In this document: one piece after another, positions 26,703 through 33,793 of the stretch | How positions within the stretch are numbered: the stretch's first letter is position 1 | Layout of the letters: the number at the start of each line of letters is the position of its first letter | NCBI GenBank assembly: GCA_963931435.1 | Contig: OZ007012.1 | Span: 434,001 to 498,000 of the forward strand | Reading direction: 5' to 3' | Source of the DNA: Coprousia sp963931435 | GTDB lineage: Bacteria > Actinomycetota > Coriobacteriia > Coriobacteriales > Coriobacteriaceae | DNA: 64,000 nt | Program-made: the position numbers and the translations under genes | The notes under the pieces: generated by a model | What the model saw: the letters and a program-made list of their open reading frames with translations, nothing else | What the model was told of the DNA's origin: nothing | Database searches by the model: none

Positions 26703-26821
26703 CATTTACGTGTCGAAGAGCTTGGACGGCTCACTTGGCCCCGCGCATCGCGGCCGCATCGCAGCCGGGTGATGGGTATAAAGGTGGGCGATGTGAACGC
26801 GTCGATCAGAGGGGGATCGCT

Positions 26822-27442
26822 ATGAAGGCATTGCTCATCAACGGCAGCCCGCATAAGAATGGCTGCACCAACCTGGCACTTGAGTATGTGGCGAAGGGCC
26901 TTGCGGAAGGCGGGTGCGAGAGCGAGATCGTCTGGCTCGGCGCCAAGCCCCTGTCGGGCTGCCTCTCGTGCGGGCGCTGCCGCGAGCTCGGTCGCTGCGT
27001 GGTAAACGACGTGGTGAACGAGCTCATCCCCAAGGCGCAGGAGGCCGATGGCCTGGTGATCGGCTCGCCGGTGCACTATGCGGCCGCGTCCGGCCAGGTG
27101 ACGAGCGCCATGCACCGCCTTTTCTACACCGGGGCGGTCGATTGGTCGGGCAAGGTGGGCGCCAGCGTGGTGAGCTGCCGGCGCGGCGGCGCGGCAACGG
27201 CGTTCGACCAGCTCAACAAGTACTTCACCATCACGGGCATGCCCATCGTCTCGTCGTATTACTGGAACCAGATCCACGGCAACACCCGTGAGGAGGCGCT
27301 GCAGGACGAGGAGGGTCTGGCCACGATGCAGCAGCTCGGGCTCAACATGGCCTGGCTCATCGGCTGCATCAAAGACGGTGCTGCGGCGGGCCACGCCTAC
27401 CCGGGGCGCGTGCACCGCGCGCAGACGAACTTCATCCGGTAG
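26822..27442 (+). CDS. NADPH-dependent FMN reductase / flavodoxin-fold iron-sulfur flavoprotein
   Basis: 206 residues from ATG 26822 (GAGGGGG eight bases upstream). The flavodoxin-like fold starts KALLINGSPHKNGCTNLAL, an FMN-phosphate loop of the NADPH-FMN reductase family. A four-Cys-type patch (SGCLSCGRCRELGRC) suggests an iron-sulfur or redox Cys site as in archaeal-type iron-sulfur flavoproteins. GSPVHYAAASGQ is the second FMN loop. It probably transfers electrons in the cytoplasm; the partner is unknown. It is a single gene bounded by hairpin 1 upstream and a strong terminator plus hairpin 2 downstream. Confidence 0.85.
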   Translation: MKALLINGSPHKNGCTNLALEYVAKGLAEGGCESEIVWLGAKPLSGCLSCGRCRELGRCVVNDVVNELIPKAQEADGLVIGSPVHYAAASGQVTSAMHRLFYTGAVDWSGKVGASVVSCRRGGAATAFDQLNKYFTITGMPIVSSYYWNQIHGNTREEALQDEEGLATMQQLGLNMAWLIGCIKDGAAAGHAYPGRVHRAQTNFIR

Positions 27443-27477
27443 CGCGCGCCGTATGGCGCATCGCGCGGGATGATGGA

Positions 27478-27516
27478 GCCGGCTGCCGAGATATGCCCTC
27501 GGCAGCCGGCATTTTT
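27478..27516 (+). terminator. Intrinsic terminator after the FMN reductase
   Basis: A perfect 13-bp stem GCCGGCTGCCGAG / CTCGGCAGCCGGC with a seven-base loop, then ATTTTT. Confidence 0.9.
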
Positions 27517-27533
27517 GGAAAAGCGATCGGGCT

Positions 27534-27597
27534 GAGAAGCCGATATTTACCAGAATCGGAACCTGTGGAGCGTTTGTCTGGTAAAAAACGGCTTCTC
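27534..27597. repeat. Long hairpin element 2 (21-bp arms)
   Basis: Arms 27534-27554 and 27577-27597 match inverted at 19 of 21 positions around a 22-base loop, and pairing continues weakly outward. On the plus strand it carries AGAAT, AACCTG, AGCG and TCTG in the same order as hairpin 1. It lies 17 bases past the terminator of the FMN reductase and 136 bases before the end of the convergent hydrolase gene. It is not itself a U-tract terminator. Confidence 0.8.
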
Positions 27598-27732
27598 GGC
27601 GGGGAGCGCGCGCAGCGGGGAGGTGCGTTCGGAGAAGATGACGCACCCGCAGGGCGCATGTGCGCTGCGGGTGCATCTGGGGTACGCTGCGTGCGGACCC
27701 TGACGGAGCTGTCGGGGCTTTGGGCACCGGGG

Positions 27733-30699
27733 CTACGCGATGGTGACCGGACCCAGGATACCGGTGGGCTCGGCGGGCTCGGAGAGCGAGAAGAAGTCGC
27801 ACATCTCGTGGTCGACGGTGTTGATGACCTCGATCTCGAGCTCGTGGGCGCCAGCGGCGAGATCGCCTGCGGCGAAGCGGTAGGGCGGGGCGATGCGCAC
27901 GCCGAGCGGGGCGCCGTCGAGCCATGCCTCGGCCGTCTCGCCGGCCTCGCCCAGATCGAGTGCGGCTCCGGAGAGCTCGGTGTCGAGTGTGAACGTGCAG
28001 CGATAGCGGTAGGTGCCCGCGGTACCCGGGAAGACGTCCTGCGTCAGGTCGACGAGCGCATCGAGCGAGCGCTCGTCGCCGAAGACGGGGTAAGCGAGCG
28101 CGCCTGCATGCGCCACGCGCCACGGTCCGACTAGCACGATGGGCTCGCGGGTCGTGGCGTCGACGACGTCTGCACCGAGCGCGTCGGCGGTGGCGGCAAG
28201 GTGCGAGCGGTCGGTCGCGCCGTCGGCTGCCGTGGGGGACGCGCCTTCGGTGTCTCCTGCCGCCGTGGACGCCCTGTCCGCCGTGGTGGATGCGCCGCTT
28301 GCCGCGGATGAGCCGGCCGTCGGGGATGCGGTCGCATCACCGTGTCTCGCAACGATGAGGCAGGACTCGTACGGGGCGAGCGCGAGCGCGCCGTCGAATG
28401 CGCGCTCGCCACCGTCGAGCACGTCGACGCGCATGCCCGCGAGCGGCGTCAGCGCGTCCGAGCCGTCGCGCGCGAGCAGCGTCGTGGCGAGAGCGAGACG
28501 CGGATGCTCGTTCACGCAGAAGTAGTACTCCTCGCCCGCTGCGCCCGCCTCGGTGGCGCCGGTGTAGTGGTAGACGCGCAGCCAAGGGGTCTTTTCGGTG
28601 CTGCGCACGTCGTCGCGGCCGGTCGCCCGGATGGCGGCGGCCAGATCGTCGAGAGCCGCGACCTCGGTGCCCGTCCAGGCGTCCGCTACGATTGGGGCGT
28701 ACCCCGCCTCGACGGCGCCGGTGCCGTCGTAGCAGCATCCCGGCAGCTCGTCCACGGCGATGACGGGCACGCCCGCAGCAACGAGGCGCTGGCAGAACGC
28801 GAGCGTCGCGGCGCCCACGAAGGCGCGGCGGGGGATCACCAGGCAGCGGTAGCGCTGGCCGTTCATGGAGAAGCCGAAGCCCTGCGGGCAGACATCGACC
28901 GCGTAGCGCGTCCCGTCAGCGAAAGTCTCCTCGGGCACGATGTCGAAGTCGATTTGGGCACGGGTGAGCTCGCGGCACACGCGCTGCACCGGCTGCGCCG
29001 CGCCCGCCCATGCGGCGTCGGCGTCGTAGAGCACGGCGGCCACGGGGTGCGCCGTGCCGCCTGCGAGCAGCGTCGACATCCTGTTCATGTAGGTCATGAG
29101 ATGGCCGAAGTGGCGGAACTGCGGATTGTTGCCATGGGCGTAGAAATGCGGCGGGCAGTCGCCGTCGGGGAAGGCGCCCATCGAGAACGCATGGGGTACG
29201 AAGTAGTTCACGCCGCGCACCAGGAAGTGGTCGGCGATCCACTTCATCTCGCGCAAGCCCTCGTGCCAGCCGAACGCGCCGAACACCTCGGCCATGCAGC
29301 GCCCCTGCTTCTTGGGATCGAGGTGCGCCGCCGAGCTGCCCAGCTTGGGCAGCATGTAGTTGAAGAACGCCATGTCCCACACGCCGCGTCCGTAGCTGTG
29401 AAGTCCCTGGTCCATGCCGGGCACGAGCTGGTTGATGACGATGTCGACGCCCGCCATGTCCTGGCCGGCGATGGCGCGGAAGTAGTGGCCCGCGCCCGAT
29501 CCCAGGCGCTCGTGCGCGCCCTTGTCCTCGATCACATGGCCGATGTGCATGACGCCGTGCGCCCGGCACCAGGAGCCGATGTTCTCGTCGAAGCACTCCC
29601 GGTAGAGCTCCGTCGCCACGTCCATGTAGGTGTGGCGGGCCCGCGCGCCGACCTCGTCGTGGCCCCACAGCTGGGCGAGGGCGCCCCAGAAGAGGACGTC
29701 TGCCGCCCCGCCGGCAGCCTGGCCGTCAGCAGCCGCGTCGCAGCCCAGCCGCGCGCGCAGCCGCCGCTCGAGCTCCGCGGACCACGGCAGGGGCATGGTC
29801 GCCTTGCCGATGAGGCTGTCCGAGCAGCCCTCTGCGTCCGTGCCGCCCTTCTCGTTGGCGAAGCCCGGCTCGTCGGAGAAGAAGCCCAGGATGGTCTTGC
29901 CGAACTCGTCGCCCACGTGCGCGAAGTGCGGCTCGTAGATCGCCTCGATGAGCGTGTCGCACGAGGCCTTGTCCACCATGTTGATGTACTCGGGGTTGTA
30001 ATCGGTTTTTCTGCTCGTGCAGATGACCACGAGCTGGCAGACGCCCTCGGGCGCGTCGAACACCAGGCGATCGTGCCCGCTCGGCGCGCTTCGCGAGAAC
30101 GCGGCGAGCGCCGCCATCATGGCGGCCATGCCGTTGGCGGTCGCGTTGCCGCCGGCCTGCGCGCCCGCCGCGCCGCCGTCCGTCCCGGCCGACGGAGCGC
30201 CCTCCTCCTTGGCGGAGGCGTCGCGCGGCACGCCGGGCACCACACGGAAGGTGAAGGGCACGGGCACGCCGTCGCGCAGGCAGGCGGCGCCCACGAAGCG
30301 CTGGGTGGGATCCAGGGCGTCGGTGAGCGGAACCGAGAGCTCGCGCGCGGGTCCCACGATGTCGAACGTGCGGTGCGTGAGCACGGTCTTGGAGCGCTCG
30401 GGGTGCTCTTTCACCCTGCCGTTGGCGAACCCGGTGGGGAAGTGGGCGTCATCCAGGATCCAGATCTTCATGCCGAGGCGCCGGCACTCATCGATGACGA
30501 AGCGCAGGTCGCGCCACCAGCCGTCGCCGCAGAAATCGGGGTGCGTGCGGCTCTCCAAGCACACCTCGTGGATGTCTGCGCCGGCGATCTTCTCTAGGTA
30601 CGCGGTGATGGTGGCGTGGTCCTCGCCCTTCATCCAGAGGAAGGGGAGGAGGTGGTTTTCGTAGACGCCGTCCATCACGGCGCGGTAGCTGCGGGACAT
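27733..30699 (-). CDS. Large glycoside hydrolase, GH106-like (putative alpha-L-rhamnosidase)
   Basis: 988 residues from ATG 30699 (AAAGGAG five bases upstream), without signal peptide. The N-terminal part resembles the GH106-like TIM barrel: FLWMKGEDHATITAYLEKIA, ESRTHPDFCGDGWWRDL, RRLGMKIWILDDAHFPTGFA. The last 130 residues form a galactose-binding-like beta-sandwich (YRYRCTFTLDTELSG, AGETAEAWLDGAPLGV). An Ala/Ser/Thr-rich linker is inserted near residue 800. GH106 enzymes remove terminal alpha-L-rhamnose, which fits the rhamnose operon 2 kb away. It lies downstream of the PTS EIIC on the same strand with a 139-bp gap. Another unclassified GH activity is possible. Confidence 0.6.
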   Translation of the reverse strand: MSRSYRAVMDGVYENHLLPFLWMKGEDHATITAYLEKIAGADIHEVCLESRTHPDFCGDGWWRDLRFVIDECRRLGMKIWILDDAHFPTGFANGRVKEHPERSKTVLTHRTFDIVGPARELSVPLTDALDPTQRFVGAACLRDGVPVPFTFRVVPGVPRDASAKEEGAPSAGTDGGAAGAQAGGNATANGMAAMMAALAAFSRSAPSGHDRLVFDAPEGVCQLVVICTSRKTDYNPEYINMVDKASCDTLIEAIYEPHFAHVGDEFGKTILGFFSDEPGFANEKGGTDAEGCSDSLIGKATMPLPWSAELERRLRARLGCDAAADGQAAGGAADVLFWGALAQLWGHDEVGARARHTYMDVATELYRECFDENIGSWCRAHGVMHIGHVIEDKGAHERLGSGAGHYFRAIAGQDMAGVDIVINQLVPGMDQGLHSYGRGVWDMAFFNYMLPKLGSSAAHLDPKKQGRCMAEVFGAFGWHEGLREMKWIADHFLVRGVNYFVPHAFSMGAFPDGDCPPHFYAHGNNPQFRHFGHLMTYMNRMSTLLAGGTAHPVAAVLYDADAAWAGAAQPVQRVCRELTRAQIDFDIVPEETFADGTRYAVDVCPQGFGFSMNGQRYRCLVIPRRAFVGAATLAFCQRLVAAGVPVIAVDELPGCCYDGTGAVEAGYAPIVADAWTGTEVAALDDLAAAIRATGRDDVRSTEKTPWLRVYHYTGATEAGAAGEEYYFCVNEHPRLALATTLLARDGSDALTPLAGMRVDVLDGGERAFDGALALAPYESCLIVARHGDATASPTAGSSAASGASTTADRASTAAGDTEGASPTAADGATDRSHLAATADALGADVVDATTREPIVLVGPWRVAHAGALAYPVFGDERSLDALVDLTQDVFPGTAGTYRYRCTFTLDTELSGAALDLGEAGETAEAWLDGAPLGVRIAPPYRFAAGDLAAGAHELEIEVINTVDHEMCDFFSLSEPAEPTGILGPVTIA

Positions 30700-30838
30700 G
30701 CGTGCTCCTTTCTAGGCGCCGGGCCTTTGTCTTCATGGCAGGCATCGGCCTTTCGGGGTCTCGAGGGAGAGGCAGATGTTCCGGCCACCGGATGGCTCCG
30801 GCAGCCGGGGGGGAAGGGGGGGGAACTCCTGCGGACGT

Positions 30839-32128
30839 CTACTCTTCCTGCGCGGCCTCGTCGGCAGCGGCCTCCTCGGCCAGCGCCTGCTTGTCGGCCA
30901 TGCGGAAGAAGGGCCAGAACAGCACCACCATGACCGCGATCGCGATGAGGTCGAGCGCCATGAGGCCGATGCCGCCCTGAAGCAGCGTGGTGATGAACTG
31001 GGGCATCACGAACGGCAGCGAGATGGTGGGGTTAAGCCCGGCTGAGAGCCCGAGCGCCGTGCCCGCGATGCCGATGAGGCCGATGATGGGCTTGGCGAGC
31101 ACGAACGGGATGAAGAACATGGGGTTCAACACGATGGGCATGCCGAACATGAGCGGCTCGGTGATGTTGAAGAGCGCGGGCACGATGGCGAGCCTGCCCA
31201 GGGGCTTGAAGCGCTCGGACTTGCAGAAGAGGGCGCAGATGCCGAGCGCGAGGCTGTCGGCGTTCTGCAGCACGCCCATGGTGGCGAAGGCCAGCGCGGG
31301 CAGCGCGGCGCCCTGCATGAAGGCCTCGATGTTCTGGGTGGAAACCGCTATCGACACCATCATATAGGCGCTCATGATGGAGGCAGGATGCACACCGAAG
31401 AACCAGATGAACTGGGCGAAGGCCGTGACGAGCAGGTAGGACCAAGGCGAGGCGCCCACGGCCATGATCGGGGCGGCGACGATCTGGGAGACGAAGTCGT
31501 AGACGTTGCCGAACGGCGTGAGGGTCATGCCCCAGGCGACGAGCGTGAGGCCGGTCAGGATGATGATGGCAGCGAACGTGGGCGAGAGCGACTTGGCGAC
31601 GAAATCGGGCACGCTGTCGGGCAGTTTGATGGAAACGTGCTTGAGCAGGAAATTCAGCACCGGCGGGAGGACGAGGCCCAGGATGAGCGCGATGAAGATG
31701 CCGTTGGAGCCCAGATAGCTCTGCGGGATGAAGGTGGCATAGTACCCCGCGGCGATCTCCTGCGATTGCACGGGCATGAGCACGAACATCGCGGCCACCG
31801 TGAGGACTGCCGCCGCCGTGCCGTTGCCGCCGCGCAGGTTGCCATGGGCGTAGCCCACCATTGCGGCGATGTAGAGCGCCTGCATGTTGATGGTGACGGC
31901 GAGCACGTTGGTGAGCACGGCACCCAGGCCCGTCGAGGTGAGGAACGCCTGCAGGGGCTCGATGGGCAGCCCCGAGATGATGGAGAGCAGCGCTACGCCC
32001 AGCGTGACGGGCATCGTGGCCATGAAGCCCTGCGTGACGCCCTGGATGGCGATGTTCTTGCTCAGCTTGGTGGCGAACGGTGCCACCGTCTTCTCCAGAA
32101 GATGTTGGAACGTATCGGTTACGGCCAT
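30839..32128 (-). CDS. PTS EIIC component, lactose/cellobiose family
   Basis: 429 residues, start ATG 32128 with AAGGAGG upstream. Ten or so hydrophobic segments are visible with EIIC-Lac hallmarks: FMATMPVTLGVALLSII near the start, FFGVHPASIMSAYM, and the substrate-site region VPALFNITEPLMFGMPIVLNP. The C-terminus is Ala/Glu-rich and cytoplasmic. It would move a beta-glucoside, chitobiose or similar disaccharide while phosphorylating it. No EIIA or EIIB of the Lac class is seen in the window, so it must borrow them. It precedes the GH106-like gene in an apparent operon and is divergent from an AraC regulator. Confidence 0.88.
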   Translation of the reverse strand: MAVTDTFQHLLEKTVAPFATKLSKNIAIQGVTQGFMATMPVTLGVALLSIISGLPIEPLQAFLTSTGLGAVLTNVLAVTINMQALYIAAMVGYAHGNLRGGNGTAAAVLTVAAMFVLMPVQSQEIAAGYYATFIPQSYLGSNGIFIALILGLVLPPVLNFLLKHVSIKLPDSVPDFVAKSLSPTFAAIIILTGLTLVAWGMTLTPFGNVYDFVSQIVAAPIMAVGASPWSYLLVTAFAQFIWFFGVHPASIMSAYMMVSIAVSTQNIEAFMQGAALPALAFATMGVLQNADSLALGICALFCKSERFKPLGRLAIVPALFNITEPLMFGMPIVLNPMFFIPFVLAKPIIGLIGIAGTALGLSAGLNPTISLPFVMPQFITTLLQGGIGLMALDLIAIAVMVVLFWPFFRMADKQALAEEAAADEAAQEE

Positions 32129-32181
32129 CGGTTCCTCCTTGATCGCGTGGTCGATGGTGGGCTGCTGCAGCTATCTATTCC

Positions 32182-32257
32182 GGTAATTTAAGGGGTGAAA
32201 ACAGTGCTGGTAATAACCAAACAAGAGGAAATCTCATGACCAAATCGGAACTTGACC
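32182..32257. promoter_or_regulatory. Direct repeats in the PTS/AraC divergent gap
   Basis: An AT-richer gap. GGTAAT occurs at 32182-32187 and 32209-32214, 27 bases apart. TGACCA occurs near 32237 and 32253 within TTGACC. AraC proteins usually bind direct repeats of this kind. These are candidates only, with no experimental or comparative support. Confidence 0.35.
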
Positions 32258-32333
32258 ATTTATCATGGTTCAGAGGATGGGATATCTAAAGTTTGCCCGC
32301 CTCGCCGCGGCTCGCGACGGGGCGGAGGGGGGG

Positions 32334-33617
32334 ATGTCGATGGACATCGACGAGCTCAACCGCCGCCTGTTCGCGCTCACGCCGAGTGAGCAGCGCCATC
32401 GTGCCGGCGCCGTCACCTCGAACTGGAGCAACCTCTGGGCGCAGGATCGCTCGGGCCGCGCCGTCATCCGCCTCTCCGAGGACGAGGGCGGCGCGCGCAC
32501 CGGAGTCCCCGCGTCGGACGGGCATGGCACCGAAGCGGGCCCGGATGCGGGCGCGATGACGGGCGCGGCGACGGTCGCCCCGGCCTCGGAGGAACCGGGG
32601 GAGCTCGTCTTCCGGGCGCCCCGCCTCCGCGCGCCGATGCCGAGGTCTGCCTCGGCCTCCGGCGCGGGCCTGGCTGCGGCCGGGAGCCCGGTTCGACGCG
32701 ACGGCGCGTTCCGCCGGGCCGCGTCGATCGGGCGGGAGATGACGGCGGCTGCCGGGGCATACCCCGGCCTCTACGCCGTGGCCGATGGCGCGATCCTCAT
32801 CCGCCAGAACTCCCGCTTCAATCCCGTGCCCGAGCACCGCCACGATTATCTGGAGATGTGCTACGTCTACGCGGGCACCTGTCCGCAGCGCATCAACGGG
32901 CAGGATGTGACCCTCAAGGAGGACGAGGTGGTGCTGCTCGACACCAACTGCCCGCACGAGATCGCCGCTTTGGGGGAGGGTGACATCATGCTGAGCTTCA
33001 TGCTCGTCAGCCGCGACTTCCTGCAGCAGGAGGTGTTCGATTCGCTCGCGCGTGGCACCATGCTCTCGCGCTTTCTGCTTGACGCCTTCAACGACGAGGC
33101 CGACCACAACCGCTACGTGCGTTTCTCCTCGCGCGGCAACCGGCGCATCCGCCTGTTCATCCAAGAGCTCCTGTGCGAGGCGATCGAGCCTTCCACCAAC
33201 GCCGCCTTCATCGGCCGCGAGCTCTTCCGGCTCATCTTTGCCGAGCTCATGAATGTCTACGAGGCCGATTACACGCGCCACGCCCGCGAGCGCGGCGCCG
33301 TGCCGGTGGTGCCCATCGTCCACTACATCGAGGCGAACTACCGCACCTGCACGCAGGAGAGCGTGGCGCGGCACTTCGCCATCAGCCCCAAGTACGTGTC
33401 GATGCTGCTCAAGAAGCACACCGGCATGGGCTATCGGCAGATGGTGCAGGCCCAGAAGCTGGGCCGCGCGGCGAGCCTGCTGCGCAACGCGCCGGTCTCC
33501 ATCGCCGATGCCGCGCGCGAGGCGGGATACGAGAACATGACCTTCTTCTACCGCAAGTTCCATGAGGCCTACGGCGTGTCGCCGGCCGCGTACCGCGCGC
33601 AGCGCCTCCGGGGCTAG
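32334..33617 (+). CDS. AraC-family regulator with cupin sensor domain
   Basis: 427 residues from ATG 32334 (GGAGG five bases upstream; ATG 32340 is also possible). The first 130 residues are low-complexity and Ala/Gly-rich, unusual for the family. The cupin-type sensor follows (VPEHRHDYLEMCYVYAG, QDVTLKEDEVVLLDTNCPHE). The C-terminus has two HTH motifs (TQESVARHFAISPKYVSMLL, VSIADAAREAGYENMTFFYR). It is divergent from the PTS EIIC and GH106-like genes and upstream of GH3 on its own strand, so it probably senses a glycoside-derived sugar and activates these. It is intact, unlike the two other AraC genes in the sugar region. Confidence 0.85.
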   Translation: MSMDIDELNRRLFALTPSEQRHRAGAVTSNWSNLWAQDRSGRAVIRLSEDEGGARTGVPASDGHGTEAGPDAGAMTGAATVAPASEEPGELVFRAPRLRAPMPRSASASGAGLAAAGSPVRRDGAFRRAASIGREMTAAAGAYPGLYAVADGAILIRQNSRFNPVPEHRHDYLEMCYVYAGTCPQRINGQDVTLKEDEVVLLDTNCPHEIAALGEGDIMLSFMLVSRDFLQQEVFDSLARGTMLSRFLLDAFNDEADHNRYVRFSSRGNRRIRLFIQELLCEAIEPSTNAAFIGRELFRLIFAELMNVYEADYTRHARERGAVPVVPIVHYIEANYRTCTQESVARHFAISPKYVSMLLKKHTGMGYRQMVQAQKLGRAASLLRNAPVSIADAAREAGYENMTFFYRKFHEAYGVSPAAYRAQRLRG

Positions 33618-33793
33618 TCGCGGCGCTTCGCCGGCGAGGGGCTGCGCGCCGCCGACGGGCCGGATCGAACCGCGCGCCCGCCGCGCTCCGGCGCTGTCCG
33701 CGCACCCGGCGTACAATGGCGCCGAGGCAGCGGGCCGCCCCGGCCACGGCGTCGGGCGGCCGCGTGGAGGCGTCGGGGCAGGCGAGGTGCGCG

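Noticed and set aside
28342..30597. 751-codon plus-strand frame opposite the GH106-like gene
   Set aside because: Composition-biased shadow; the minus strand has domain motifs and a good RBS.
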